The notes: generated by a model from the sequence alone, not told the origin. 64,000 nt of DNA from Sphingomonas sp. LR60 (GCF_036855935.1 NZ_JASPFK010000001.1:188501-252500), one strand, 5' to 3'; shown: positions 1-9,523, counted from the first letter of the stretch. Translations and numbers: made by a program.

Positions 1-47
1 GTGATGCGCGCTTTTCTCGCCGACCGTTCGCGCCTAGCGCGGCGCGC

Positions 48-521
48 ATGATCATCTTCATTCTCGCGCGCGCCGATAATGGCGTCATCGGTGTCGATGG
101 CCGGCTGCCGTGGCGGTTGCCGGAGGATCTCAAGCGATTCAAGGCGCTGACGATGGGCACGCCGATGGTGATGGGGCGCAAGACCTTCGAGAGCTTCCCC
201 GCGCCACTGCCCGGCCGGCGGCACATCGTCCTGACGCGCGACCGGAACTGGTCCGCCGCCGGGGCGGAGGTGGCGCATGACGTCGAGGCGGCGCTGGCGC
301 TCGCGGGAGCGGGCGCGGGCGACATCAGCGTCGTCGGGGGCGCGGAAATCTACGCGCTGCTGCTCGACCGCGCCGACCGGATCGAACTGACCGAGGTTCA
401 TTGCTCGCCCGACGGCGATGCGATGGTGCCGGCGTTCACCGGTTGGCGCGAGGTGACGCGAGTGGCGCATCCGGCGGAAGGCGAGCGGCCGGGCTATGAT
501 TTCGTAACGCTGGCACGGTGA
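48..521 (+). CDS. folA: dihydrofolate reductase
   Basis: Reduces dihydrofolate to tetrahydrofolate with NADPH in the cytoplasm, supplying one-carbon metabolism. The 157-residue length is normal for the chromosomal enzyme. The N-terminal strand and Met20-type loop (NGVIGVDGRLPW), the active-site acidic residue in PEDLKRF, the cofactor-binding GRKTFES near residue 43 and the VVGGAEIY strand near residue 95 are all present. The first ATG gives a standard N-terminus. ribF follows 24 bases later on the same strand, so the two are probably co-transcribed. The 47 bases before the start hold nothing I can assign. Confidence 0.95.
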   Translation: MIIFILARADNGVIGVDGRLPWRLPEDLKRFKALTMGTPMVMGRKTFESFPAPLPGRRHIVLTRDRNWSAAGAEVAHDVEAALALAGAGAGDISVVGGAEIYALLLDRADRIELTEVHCSPDGDAMVPAFTGWREVTRVAHPAEGERPGYDFVTLAR

Positions 522-545
522 CGGTGCAGGCGCTAAGGGCGGCCG

Positions 546-1472
546 ATGCAGCGGCTTGACGGCGGCTCGGCGGTGCCTGCCGCTCTGGCAGGGGCGATCG
601 TCGCGCTGGGCAATTTCGACGGTTTTCACCTTGGGCATCAGGCGGTTGTCGCGCGTGCGGTCGATCGTGCGCGTGCTGAGGGACGGCCGGCGCTGGTCGC
701 CACCTTCGATCCGCACCCGGTCCGTCACTTCCGGCCCGACGCCGAGCCGTTCCGGCTGACGACGCTCGACCAGCGTGCGCGGTTGTTCGCGGCGGCGGGG
801 GCGGACGGCATGGTGGTGTTCCATTTCGACGCCGCGCTCGCCGCGCTGCCCGCCGATGTGTTCATCGCCGAGCGGCTGATCGGGGCGTTGCAGGTCGGCG
901 GCGTGGTGACGGGGGAGGATTTCACCTTCGGCCATGCAAAGAGCGGGAATATCGCGACGTTGCGCGCGGCGGGCGAGCGGGCGGGTTTCTCGGTCGATAC
1001 CGTGGGTGCGGTGCTGCTGGAGGGCGAGCCGGTATCGTCGACGCGTATCCGCGCGGCGCTTCGCGGCGGCGATCCGCTTGGTGCGGCACGACTTTTGACG
1101 CGACCGTTCGCGGTCGAGGGCATTGTCCAGCATGGCGACAAGCTGGGGCGGACTATCGGTTATCCGACCGCGAACCTCGATATGGGGCCATATTTGCGCC
1201 CGGCGTACGGCATTTATGCGGTGCGCGGGCGGCTGGCGGACGGGCGGGTGCTGAACGGTGCGGCGAACCTGGGCATAAGACCCACGTTCGATCCGCCCAA
1301 GGAGCTGCTCGAGCCGTATTTCTTCGACTTTTCGGGCGACCTGTACGGACAGGTGCTCGAAGTCGAACTGATCGAGTGGCTGCGCGCCGAGGCCAAGTTC
1401 GACAGCCTCGACGCGTTGGTCGCGCAGATGGACCTGGACTGCGCCCGCGCGCGCGAGTTGCTGGCGGACTGA
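546..1472 (+). CDS. ribF: bifunctional riboflavin kinase / FAD synthetase
   Basis: Converts riboflavin to FMN and then FAD. The N-terminal nucleotidyltransferase domain shows GNFDGFHLGHQAV at about residues 22-34, and the EPVSSTRIRAAL segment ends that domain. The C-terminal riboflavin kinase domain begins near residue 185 and carries the phosphate-binding GRTIGYPTAN motif at about 201-210. The 308-residue length is typical. It lies between folA and ileS on one strand with short gaps, the usual order in sphingomonads. Confidence 0.95.
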   Translation: MQRLDGGSAVPAALAGAIVALGNFDGFHLGHQAVVARAVDRARAEGRPALVATFDPHPVRHFRPDAEPFRLTTLDQRARLFAAAGADGMVVFHFDAALAALPADVFIAERLIGALQVGGVVTGEDFTFGHAKSGNIATLRAAGERAGFSVDTVGAVLLEGEPVSSTRIRAALRGGDPLGAARLLTRPFAVEGIVQHGDKLGRTIGYPTANLDMGPYLRPAYGIYAVRGRLADGRVLNGAANLGIRPTFDPPKELLEPYFFDFSGDLYGQVLEVELIEWLRAEAKFDSLDALVAQMDLDCARARELLAD

Positions 1473-1496
1473 CCCGCCGTTAAGGCTGACACACAC

Positions 1497-4385
1497 ATGG
1501 CCGAAGCATCCGACACAACGCGCGATTGGCGCGATACCGTATTCCTGCCGCAGACCGGCTTCCCGATGAAGGCGGGGCTGGCGCAGAAGGAGCCCGCGAT
1601 CCTCGACCGCTGGAAGCGGATCGGGCTGTACCAGCAGCTGCGCCAGCAGCGGCTGGGGCGCGAGCGGTTCATCCTCCACGATGGGCCGCCCTATGCCAAT
1701 GGCGACATCCACATGGGCCACGCCATGAACAAGGTGCTGAAGGACGTGATCGTCCGCAGCCGCTCGTTGATGGGCTATGACGCGCCGTACGTGCCGGGCT
1801 GGGACTGCCACGGGCTGCCGATTGAGTGGAAGGTCGAGGAAGCCTATCGCGCCAAGAAGCTCGACAAGGATCAGGTGCCGGTCGCGCAATTCCGCGCCGA
1901 GTGCCGCGCCTATGCCGACAAATGGGTATCGGTGCAGCGCGACGAATTCGAGCGGCTGGGCGTGATGGGGGATTGGGACGACCCCTATCTGACCATGAAG
2001 TTCGAGGCCGAGGCGACGATCGCGGGCGAGCTGCTGAAGTTCGCGGAGAGCGGCCAGCTGTATCGCGGCGCTAAGCCGGTGATGTGGAGCCCGGTCGAAA
2101 AGACCGCGCTGGCCGAGGCCGAGGTCGAATATGAGGACGTGGTCTCGACACAGATCGACGTCGGGTTCGAGGTGATCGACTGCCCCGAATATCCGGGGCT
2201 GGCCGGCACGCTGGCGGTGATCTGGACGACGACGCCGTGGACGATCCCGGTCAACCAGGCGCTCGCCTATGGCTCGGCGATCGATTATCTGCAGTTCGAG
2301 CACGACGGGCGGCGCTATCTGGTCGCCGAGCCGCTGATGCCTGCCTTCACCAAGCGCACCGGCATTCCGATGGGCAAGATCGTGGCGCTCATCAAGGGGC
2401 CGGTGCTGGAGGGTGCGACCGCGCGCCACCCGATGCACCATCTGGGCGGCTTCTTCGCGACGCCGCGGCCGTTCCTCGAGGGCGACTTCGTCACCACCGA
2501 TGCCGGCACCGGCCTCGTCCATATGGCGCCGGATCATGGCGAGGACGACTTCCTGCTGTGCAAGGCGAACGGGATCGATCCGGTGTTCGCGGTCGATGGT
2601 GCGGGCATGTACCGCGCCGACTGGGCGTGGCTCGGCGGGCAGGGCAGCGTCATCAACAAGAAGTTCGTCAGCGCCGAAGGGCCGATCTGTTCGGATCTGC
2701 GCGCGGCGGGCGGGTTGCTGTCGGCGAGCGACGATTTTGCGCACAGCTATCCGCATTCGTGGCGGTCGAAGGCGAAGGTGATCTTCCGCGCGACCCCGCA
2801 ATGGTTCATCCCGATGGATGGCCGATCCACTCCCCCCACCCCTTCAGGGGAGGGGCCGGGGGCGGGGTCGATGGGGAAAGAGCCCGCTCCACAACCACCC
2901 CACCCCAACCCCTCCCCTCAAGGGGCGGGGCTTGGAGGCAACGCCGCCAGCCTCCGTGAGCTCGCGCTCGATGCCATTTCGCGCACGCAATGGGTTCCGG
3001 CCCGCGCCGAGAATCGCATCCGCTCGATGGTCGAGGGCCGTCCTGATTGGGTGATCAGCCGGCAGCGTGCGTGGGGCGTGCCGATCGCGCTCTACGTGCA
3101 TCGCCAGAGCGGGCAATATCTCAACGACCCGGCGGTCAATGCACGGATCATCGCCGCCTTCCGCGCGAGTGGTGCGGACGCGTGGTTCACTGCCGACCAT
3201 CAGGCGCTGCTCGGCGAGGGTTACGACGTCGCCGATTACGAGCCGGTCAACGACATCCTCGACGTCTGGTTCGACTCGGGCTCGACGCACGCGTTCGTCG
3301 TCGAGGCGCGCTATGGCGAGGGCACGCGCGCGAACCTGTATGTCGAAGGCTCGGATCAGCATCGCGGCTGGTTTCAGTCGTCGCTGCTGGAGAGCTGCGG
3401 CACGCGCGGGCGGGCGCCGTATGACGCGGTGCTGACGCACGGCTTCGCGCTCGATGGGCAGGGACGGAAGATGTCCAAGTCGCTCGGCAATGTCGTCGAT
3501 CCGCTCAAGGTGATCGGCGAATCGGGCGCGGACATCCTGCGGCTGTGGGCGGTGTCGACCGACTATTTCGACGATGTGCGGATCGGCAAGGAGGTGCTCG
3601 CCACGTCCTCGGACGCGTATCGCAAGCTGCGCAACACCTTCCGTTACCTGCTCGGCGCGCTCGATGGCTTCACCGACGACGAGCGGGTGCCGGTCGCCGA
3701 GATGCCGGAGCTGGAGCGCTACATGCTCCACCTGCTCCATGCGCTCGATCGCGAATTGAAGGAGGCGGCGACTTCCTATGAGTTCAACCGCTACGTCCGG
3801 CGTCTGACCGACTTCTGCAACGAGGACCTGTCGGCGTTCTTCTTCGACGTGCGCAAGGACTCGCTCTATTGCGATGCGCCGGGCGACGTGAAGCGGCGCG
3901 CGTATCGCACGATGCTGGACGTGCTGTTCCATGCCCTGGTGCGCTATGCCGCGCCGGTGCTGGTCTTCACCGCCGAGGAAGTGTGGCAGGCACGTTTCCC
4001 GGCCGATGACAGCTCGGTGCATTTCCTCGAATGGCCGACGCTGCCCGACGAAACGGGCGAGGATGTCGCGCAACGCTGGCTTGAGGTGCGTCGTCTGCGT
4101 GAGCGGGTTACCGAGGCGATTGAGCCGTTGCGGCGCGAGAAGACAATCCGGTCGAGCCTGGAGGCGGAGGTGACCGTGCCCGAGCTGCCGCTGACGCCCG
4201 AGGCGCTGGCGGAGCTGTTCATCGTCGCCAAGGTGAGCGAGGCGGGGACCGTCGATGTGGCGCGCACCGATTATCACAAGTGCGGACGCTGCTGGCGGCA
4301 TCTGCCCGAGGTGACGAGCGATGGTGAGCTGTGCGCGCGATGTGCCGAGGTGACGGGCGCCGATGTGACGGGAACGGCAGCGTGA
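1497..4385 (+). CDS. ileS: isoleucine--tRNA ligase carrying an in-frame repeat insertion
   Basis: Charges tRNA-Ile with isoleucine and edits misactivated valine. This is a class I synthetase of 962 residues. The HIGH-type motif reads HMGH at residues 72-75, KMSKS lies near residue 658, and a C-terminal zinc-ribbon has CGRCW plus CARC. Roughly residues 442-482 are a low-complexity Pro/Gly-rich segment that does not belong to the family. It coincides with a palindromic DNA repeat at 2829-2936, and the frame stays open through it. It lies between a conserved strand ending in WFIPMDG and the conserved RELALDAI helix, so it may form a surface loop. lspA overlaps the stop codon. Confidence 0.95.
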   Translation: MAEASDTTRDWRDTVFLPQTGFPMKAGLAQKEPAILDRWKRIGLYQQLRQQRLGRERFILHDGPPYANGDIHMGHAMNKVLKDVIVRSRSLMGYDAPYVPGWDCHGLPIEWKVEEAYRAKKLDKDQVPVAQFRAECRAYADKWVSVQRDEFERLGVMGDWDDPYLTMKFEAEATIAGELLKFAESGQLYRGAKPVMWSPVEKTALAEAEVEYEDVVSTQIDVGFEVIDCPEYPGLAGTLAVIWTTTPWTIPVNQALAYGSAIDYLQFEHDGRRYLVAEPLMPAFTKRTGIPMGKIVALIKGPVLEGATARHPMHHLGGFFATPRPFLEGDFVTTDAGTGLVHMAPDHGEDDFLLCKANGIDPVFAVDGAGMYRADWAWLGGQGSVINKKFVSAEGPICSDLRAAGGLLSASDDFAHSYPHSWRSKAKVIFRATPQWFIPMDGRSTPPTPSGEGPGAGSMGKEPAPQPPHPNPSPQGAGLGGNAASLRELALDAISRTQWVPARAENRIRSMVEGRPDWVISRQRAWGVPIALYVHRQSGQYLNDPAVNARIIAAFRASGADAWFTADHQALLGEGYDVADYEPVNDILDVWFDSGSTHAFVVEARYGEGTRANLYVEGSDQHRGWFQSSLLESCGTRGRAPYDAVLTHGFALDGQGRKMSKSLGNVVDPLKVIGESGADILRLWAVSTDYFDDVRIGKEVLATSSDAYRKLRNTFRYLLGALDGFTDDERVPVAEMPELERYMLHLLHALDRELKEAATSYEFNRYVRRLTDFCNEDLSAFFFDVRKDSLYCDAPGDVKRRAYRTMLDVLFHALVRYAAPVLVFTAEEVWQARFPADDSSVHFLEWPTLPDETGEDVAQRWLEVRRLRERVTEAIEPLRREKTIRSSLEAEVTVPELPLTPEALAELFIVAKVSEAGTVDVARTDYHKCGRCWRHLPEVTSDGELCARCAEVTGADVTGTAA
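2829..2936. repeat. palindromic G/C-rich repeat inserted in the ileS coding sequence
   Basis: Two arms, about 2839-2868 and 2895-2926, are imperfect inverted copies of each other around a centre of about 26 bases. Both contain a CCCCTT(C/G)AGGGG core followed by runs of G. The layout matches the intergenic repeat at 35703-35817. Its length keeps the ileS frame open and it is translated as an extra segment of about 35-40 residues. This resembles the behaviour of protein-coding palindromic elements known from Rickettsia, although I see no sequence kinship to those. Confidence 0.75.
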
Positions 4386-4885
4386 TCCCGCGCGCGGGAT
4401 TGCTGCTGGCCGCGGTGGTGTTTGCGGTCGACCAGTTCGTCAAATGGCTGGTCACCGGGCCGCTACGGATCGATTTTCTCGGCGCGTATCGTACGTTGCT
4501 GCCGATCTTCGACCTGCGCTTCACCAAGAACGAGGGCGTGTCGCTCGGCATGTTACGCGCCGAGACCGACACGACGCGCTGGCTGCTGGTCGCCTTCACC
4601 GCCGCGATCGCGATCGCGGTGGCGGTGTGGATGTTCCGCGAGCGCAAGCGTGCCGATCAGCTCGCGCTCGGGCTGGTGCTGGGCGGGGCGCTCGGCAATA
4701 TCCTCGATCGGGTGCGGCTGGGCTATGTGGTCGATTTTGCGGATCTGCACTTCGGCGAATGGCGGCCGTTCCTGGTATTCAACGTCGCCGATGCCGCGAT
4801 CACGATCGGTGTGCTGATTCTGCTGGTGCGCGCGCTCCTGATCCGCGAGAAGCGCGACGATGTTTCGGAGAATGTCCATGCGTAA
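4382..4885 (+). CDS. lspA: lipoprotein signal peptidase (signal peptidase II)
   Basis: Inner-membrane aspartyl protease that cleaves the signal peptide from prolipoproteins just before the lipidated cysteine. The 167-residue product has four hydrophobic segments and both catalytic-aspartate regions: GNILDR and the later FNVADAAI. I chose the GTG at 4382, which overlaps the ileS stop as GTGA. The longer in-frame start at 4331 would add a non-hydrophobic leader and reach into ileS. The next gene encodes a lipoprotein, a plausible substrate. Confidence 0.93.
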   Translation: MIPRAGLLLAAVVFAVDQFVKWLVTGPLRIDFLGAYRTLLPIFDLRFTKNEGVSLGMLRAETDTTRWLLVAFTAAIAIAVAVWMFRERKRADQLALGLVLGGALGNILDRVRLGYVVDFADLHFGEWRPFLVFNVADAAITIGVLILLVRALLIREKRDDVSENVHA

Positions 4886-5378
4886 GTCTGTGGTGGTGGT
4901 GGCCGGGATGGCGGCGCTGGGGCTGCTCGCCGGCTGCGGCAAGCGCGGTTACGACCGCGCCCGCCCCGACGAATTCGCGGTGGCGCGCCAGGCGCCGCTG
5001 ATCATCCCGCCCGATTTCGCGCTAGTCCCGCCGCAGCCGGGCGCCGCGCGCACGCAGGGGAACAATCCGCAGGCGCAGGCGATCGAGGCGCTGTTCGGCG
5101 GCCCGGCGGCGCGCAGCGCGGGCGAGGCGGGCGTGGTCGAGCAGGCGGGCGGCGCTAGCGCGTCGACACCGGGCATCCGCTCGGGCGTCGGCGATCCGGC
5201 GACCAACGTGATCGACAAGGGCCAGACGACCAGCGACATCGTCGCCGCGCCGCAGGGTGACGGGCAGGACGCGCGCGCGGCGGTCGGTGGGGCGGCTGCG
5301 GCTGCTCCGGCGCAGCCGGCGGGGGCGCAGACGACCCCGGCGCAGAGGGCTCCAGCGCAGCCGACGCCGCAGCAGTAA
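4878..5378 (+). CDS. DUF3035 lipoprotein, BamF-like
   Basis: Predicted outer-membrane lipoprotein of 166 residues. The signal peptide ends in a lipobox (LLAGC, Cys about residue 20). The mature start, with its IIPPDFALVPP segment, is typical of DUF3035. In Caulobacter a member of this family (BamF) belongs to the beta-barrel assembly machinery; applying that role here is inference. The C-terminal half is low-complexity Ala/Pro/Gln. The ATG at 4878 lies inside the end of lspA (8-base overlap), implying translational coupling. The ATG at 4860 is also in frame, but the start at 4878 gives a cleaner signal peptide. Confidence 0.85.
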   Translation: MRKSVVVVAGMAALGLLAGCGKRGYDRARPDEFAVARQAPLIIPPDFALVPPQPGAARTQGNNPQAQAIEALFGGPAARSAGEAGVVEQAGGASASTPGIRSGVGDPATNVIDKGQTTSDIVAAPQGDGQDARAAVGGAAAAAPAQPAGAQTTPAQRAPAQPTPQQ

Positions 5379-5382
5379 GCTC

Positions 5383-5516
5383 GGTGTCGCCCCTGCGAAG
5401 GCAGGGGCCTATGACTGTTTCGTCCTATCGGGCCATCTGACACAGGCGCGCGTGCCGTGTGTCAGATGGCTTTCGTGCATTCTACAGACATGGGTCCCTG
5501 CCTGCGCAGGAACGAC
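5383..5516. repeat. composite hairpin repeat between convergent genes
   Basis: The gap between the DUF3035 gene and mscS holds nested inverted repeats. Outer arms resembling the CGTCATTCCCGCG-type family (CCCCTGCGAAGGCAGGGG at the left, CCCTGCCTGCGCAGG at the right) flank a second, perfect hairpin, GCCATCTGACAC / GTGTCAGATGGC, at about 5431-5470. As it separates two convergent genes it could also terminate transcription in both directions. No coding potential is apparent here. Confidence 0.6.
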
Positions 5517-5556
5517 GGTTCTCGTACTGTCGGTGTGGGGAAGAAGCGCGTCCGGA

Positions 5557-6843
5557 TCAGGTCCGGGGCGTCGGTTCGGCGGGCGTTTCGCCGGGCCAGC
5601 TTCGCACGTAGATGTCGCGCTGCGCGAACGGCATGCCGATCCCGGCGTCGCGGAACATCGTCCACAAGCGATTGAGCACGTCCGACCGCACGTTGCCGAC
5701 CCCGCTCTCGGGATCGCTGATCCACGCGAGGATCTCATGTTCCGCGCCATCGGTGCCGAAGCCGGTCAGCCAGACGTTGGGCTTGGGCGAGTCGAGCACG
5801 CGCGGCGATTCGCGTGCGGCGCGCAGCATCAGCGCCTGCGCGACCTGCAGGTCGCAATCATAAGGGACGCGCACCGGGATGCGGACGCGGACGTTGCGGT
5901 CGGAATAGGACCAGTTCTCGACCTCGCGGGTCATCAGATCCTCGTTCGGGATCAGATGCTCCTTGCCGTCGCGCGTCACCACCGACACCGCGCGGACGCC
6001 GATCTTGTTGACCCAGCCGAAGCTGGTGCCGACCGCGATCACGTCACCGGGCTTGATCGAGCGGTCGAGCAGCAGGATGATGCCGGCGATCAGATTGCCG
6101 ATCGTCTTCTGCATCCCGAAGCCGACCGCGAGCCCGAACGCGCCCGAGAAGACCGCGAAGGCGGTGAGGTCGATGCCGAGCAGGTCGATCCCGAACAGGA
6201 AGGCGAAGACCACGACGGCGATCCCGGCGATCTTCTGCGCGAGCACCTTCTGGGTCGGGTCCAGCGCGCGGGCGTGCGCGATCGTGTGCGCGGTCAGGCG
6301 GTTGGCGACGCGCACCGCCGCCATCAGCGCGACGACGATGACCAGCACCTCGATCAACGACAGCAACGACAGGCGGCGGCTGCCGACCTTTACCCCGATC
6401 GCATCGAGCGTGGTGGTGATCGGCTCCAGACCGCCGACGGCATGGCTGAAGATCGCGGTGAACACGACCAGTTCGACGACATAGGCGGCCCAGCGCGGGA
6501 TACCGACGCCGCGCATCAACTGGTGCGCGGTCAGCATTCCCGCCGCCGCCATCGCGAAGCCGATCGCCGCCGCCGCCAGCGGACCCCATGGCCAGACGGC
6601 GTAGATCAACGCGAGCAGCACCACCGCGCTGCCGTGGCGGATGATCGTCGCGATGCGCGGGCTCAGCCCCTCGACATGCGCGCCGACGCGCGCGCGCCAC
6701 CACGCGGCGGTGCGCGCGCCGACGATCCGCTGTGCCATGACGCCCAGCGCCAGCGCCGCGATCACCAGCGCTCCGGCCGCCGCCAGCTCGATCAGGTCGG
6801 CCTGCGCCGGTACCATCTCGAGCAGGGCGCCGACATTGGTCAC
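5557..6843 (-). CDS. mechanosensitive ion channel, MscS family
   Basis: Membrane channel of 428 residues predicted to open on hypo-osmotic shock. Several N-terminal hydrophobic segments precede the pore helix and beta domain. The family signature (AFGLAVGFGMQKTIGNL, then the beta-domain entry IKPGDVIAV) is complete, as is the cytoplasmic cage with IPNEDLMTREVENWSYSD. I chose the GTG at 6843, which overlaps the metC stop as GTGA. A longer open frame upstream is antisense-like Arg/Pro-rich sequence within metC and is not part of the protein. It is the last gene of sseA-metC-mscS. The physiological link to the two sulfur enzymes is unknown. Confidence 0.9.
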   Translation of the reverse strand: MTNVGALLEMVPAQADLIELAAAGALVIAALALGVMAQRIVGARTAAWWRARVGAHVEGLSPRIATIIRHGSAVVLLALIYAVWPWGPLAAAAIGFAMAAAGMLTAHQLMRGVGIPRWAAYVVELVVFTAIFSHAVGGLEPITTTLDAIGVKVGSRRLSLLSLIEVLVIVVALMAAVRVANRLTAHTIAHARALDPTQKVLAQKIAGIAVVVFAFLFGIDLLGIDLTAFAVFSGAFGLAVGFGMQKTIGNLIAGIILLLDRSIKPGDVIAVGTSFGWVNKIGVRAVSVVTRDGKEHLIPNEDLMTREVENWSYSDRNVRVRIPVRVPYDCDLQVAQALMLRAARESPRVLDSPKPNVWLTGFGTDGAEHEILAWISDPESGVGNVRSDVLNRLWTMFRDAGIGMPFAQRDIYVRSWPGETPAEPTPRT

Positions 6844-8032
6844 GCCTGCGCCGCGCGCCACGCGGCCAGCCCGCGGTCGAGGTCGGCGATCAGGTCGTCG
6901 GGGTCTTCGAGCCCGATCTGCAACCGCACCAGCGGCCCGGCGAAGTCGGGGGTGGTGGCGGTGCGGTGGCGCTGCGGGTCGATCGGGACCGCGAGGCTTT
7001 CGAACCCGCCCCAGCTGTAGCCGATTCCGAACAGGTCGAGCGTGTCGATCAGGGCGGTACGGGCGGTGTCGCCGCCGCCCGCCAGCGCGAAGGCGAACAA
7101 CCCCGCCGCGCCCTTGAAGTCGCGCCGCCACAGGTCGTGGCCGGGACAGGTGGGTAGTGCTGGGTGCAGGACGCGCGCGACTTCGGGGCGTGCCGCCAGC
7201 CATTCGGCGATGCGCAGTGCGCTGGTTTCGTGGCGCTCCAGCCGCACCCCCATCGTGCGCAGGCCGCGTGCGGCGAGATAGGCGTCGTCGGCGCTGATCA
7301 CCTGCCCAAGCTGGAAGCTGGTGTCGCGCAACGCGGCGAAGTGTCCCGGTGCAGCGGTGACCGAGCCCATCATGACGTCGGAATGGCCGCCGATATATTT
7401 GGTGCAGGCGAGGATCGAATAATCGACGCCCAACCCGATGACCGGGAACAGCAGGGAGTCGCCCATGTGTTGTCGATCACGGTCGCGACGCCGCGCGCCC
7501 TTGCGGCGGCAACGATCGCGGGGACGTCCTGCACCTCGAAGGTCAGGCTGCCGGGGCTTTCCATGAAGATCACGCGCGTGCGCTCGCTGATCAGGTCGGC
7601 GATGCCGGCGCCGATCAGCGGATCGTAATAGCGCGTCGCCACCCCCATCCGGGCGAGCAACTTGTCGGCGAGCGCGCGGGTCGGGTCATAGGCGCTGTCG
7701 ACCAGCAGCAATTCGTCGCCGGGCGACAGGAGCGTGAGCAGGCACGCCGACACCGCGGCGACGCCCGAGGGATAGAGGAACGTCCCCTCGGCGCCCGGCT
7801 CCAGCTCGGTCAGCGCGTCGGCGAGGCTCCATTGCGTCGGCGTGCCGCGGCGGCCGTAGAACAGCCGGTGGTGCGTGTCGCGCGCACCGGTCGCACGCAG
7901 GTGCGCGACATCGTCGTAGAGGATCGTCGACGCGCGCCATACGGGCGTGTTGACCACCCCGGCGGTCCATTCCTTGCGTCGGCCGCCGGTGACCAGCCGC
8001 GTTGCCGGCCGGATATCGTCGCGTGCGCTCAT
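6840..8032 (-). pseudogene. metC: cystathionine beta-lyase, split by a one-base frameshift
   Basis: PLP-dependent Cys/Met-metabolism enzyme that splits cystathionine to homocysteine. The N-terminal part reads in one frame to VIDNTWATP. The rest, with the PLP-lysine segment ACTKYIGGHSDVMMG, continues in another frame from about 7456. Adding one C to the CCC run (coding strand, about 7454-7457) restores ATPLLFPVIGLG and a normal protein of about 397 residues. No other damage is visible, so this is either a recent mutation or a base-calling error. The ATG at 8032 overlaps the sseA stop as ATGA; mscS follows with a GTGA overlap. Confidence 0.88.
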
Positions 8033-8877
8033 GCGTCCCCCGTCGCCTTGGGCGTCGCGGGATCGCCGCCCCACTCGGTCCAGCTACCGTCATAGACCGC
8101 CGCGTCGCGTCCGAGCAGATGCGCACCGAACGCAAGCACGCTGGCGGTGATCCCCGAGCCGCAGGTCATCGCCAACGGGCGGTCGAGATCGACCCCGGCG
8201 GCGGTGAAGGCCGCCGCGAGCGCATCGCCCTGCTTCCACGTCCCGTCGACGTCAAAGAGCTGCGGATAGGGCAGGTTGCGCGAGCCGGGGATGTGGCCGG
8301 GCGCGACGCCGGGGCGGGGATCGGCCTCCGCCCCGGTGAAGCGCGCCGCCGAACGCGCGTCGACGATCTGTGTGGTGCCGCCCGACTGGAGCGCGCGCAT
8401 CGCGGCGAGATCGAGCAGGCCGATGCCCGAACGGGGCACATCGACCGTCGTGGGCGTGACCGGCGCTGCCCCTTGCTCCAGCGGACGACCTTCCGCCTTC
8501 CACTTCGCCAGCCCACCGTCCAAGAGCGCGACATCGGTGAAGCCGAACGCACGCAGCATCACCCACGCGCGTGCGGCGGTGCGGTGCGGCGCATCGTCGT
8601 AGAGCACGATCCGGTCGTCGCTGCGCAGCCCGAGCCGCCCGGCCAGCTTCGCGAAATGTGCGGTGCCGGGCATCGTCGAGGGCAAAGGTGCGTCCGGTTC
8701 GGCGAAGGCGGCAAGGTCCATGAAGGTCGCGCCCGGAATATGCCCGGCGGCGAACTCGGCGGCGGCGTCACGCGGCGCTTCGCCGGGCAGGCCGACGTGA
8801 TAGCTGGCATCGAGGATGCGAAGGCCCGGCGTGTCCGCGTGCGCGGCAAGCCATTCGGTGGAGACGAGAGCGGTCAT
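8029..8877 (-). CDS. sseA: 3-mercaptopyruvate sulfurtransferase
   Basis: Transfers sulfur from 3-mercaptopyruvate to thiol acceptors. It has two rhodanese domains over 282 residues. The inactive N-terminal domain ends near residue 140. The C-terminal domain carries the catalytic loop CGSGITAS with Cys at about residue 239, the loop type typical of SseA rather than thiosulfate sulfurtransferase. I chose the ATG at 8877 because GGAGAAGG lies just upstream; the ATG at 8889 would overlap that ribosome site. First gene of an overlapping operon with metC and mscS. Confidence 0.92.
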   Translation of the reverse strand: MTALVSTEWLAAHADTPGLRILDASYHVGLPGEAPRDAAAEFAAGHIPGATFMDLAAFAEPDAPLPSTMPGTAHFAKLAGRLGLRSDDRIVLYDDAPHRTAARAWVMLRAFGFTDVALLDGGLAKWKAEGRPLEQGAAPVTPTTVDVPRSGIGLLDLAAMRALQSGGTTQIVDARSAARFTGAEADPRPGVAPGHIPGSRNLPYPQLFDVDGTWKQGDALAAAFTAAGVDLDRPLAMTCGSGITASVLAFGAHLLGRDAAVYDGSWTEWGGDPATPKATGDA

Positions 8878-8952
8878 GGCCTTCTCCATAGCGCCAGCGC
8901 GACGGCTTGGAACAGGTCGCAATTGCCCACGCCACGTCTTATGTGCGCGCGC

Positions 8953-9399
8953 ATGACCCCCATGCATCTTGGCCAGACCAGCACATTGCCCGCTTCGCCC
9001 GACGAAGCGGTGCTCGATTACGTTCCAAATCCGCGTCCGGCGCAAACCTATCTGGTGCGCTTCACGCAGCCCGAATTCACCTCGCTGTGCCCGGTGACCG
9101 GACAGCCGGACTTCGCGCACCTGGTGATCGACTATGCGCCCGCCGAGACGATCGTCGAATCCAAGTCGCTGAAGCTATTCCTCGGCTCGTTCCGGAACCA
9201 TGCCGCCTTCCACGAGGATTGCACGGTCGGGATCGGTGAACGGCTGTTCCGCGAGATGCGGCCGCAATGGCTGCGGATCGGTGGCTATTGGTATCCGCGT
9301 GGTGGAATGCCGATCGACGTCTTCTGGCAATCCGGGGCGGCGCCGGCGGATTTGTGGCTGCCCGATCAGGGTGTTGCCCCATATCGCGGGCGAGGGTGA
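8953..9399 (+). CDS. queF: NADPH-dependent 7-cyano-7-deazaguanine reductase
   Basis: Reduces preQ0 to preQ1 in queuosine biosynthesis. This is the short (YkvM-type) enzyme of 148 residues in the tunnel fold. The catalytic Cys is in [13 protein letters not shown] (Cys46, Asp53), the NADPH-binding signature ESKSLKLFL spans about 69-77, and FHEDC follows. Several nearby ATGs are in frame (8941, 8953, 8962). 8953 is a compromise and the exact start is uncertain. It is divergent from sseA. Confidence 0.93.
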   Translation: MTPMHLGQTSTLPASPDEAVLDYVPNPRPAQTYLVRFTQPEFTSLCPVTGQPDFAHLVIDYAPAETIVESKSLKLFLGSFRNHAAFHEDCTVGIGERLFREMRPQWLRIGGYWYPRGGMPIDVFWQSGAAPADLWLPDQGVAPYRGRG

Positions 9400-9523
9400 C
9401 TGATCGCGATCAACCCGTTCGCGAATGCTGCGCTGCGGAAATTTGGCAACCTTTCGTCGGACAGATGGTTCACTTTACGAACACGCGCGCAACGGGCGCC
9501 GTAATCATCGCAAAGGCAAGGGG

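Noticed and set aside
4331..4381. Longer lspA start inside ileS
   Set aside because: It adds a hydrophilic leader; the GTG overlapping the ileS stop fits the family.
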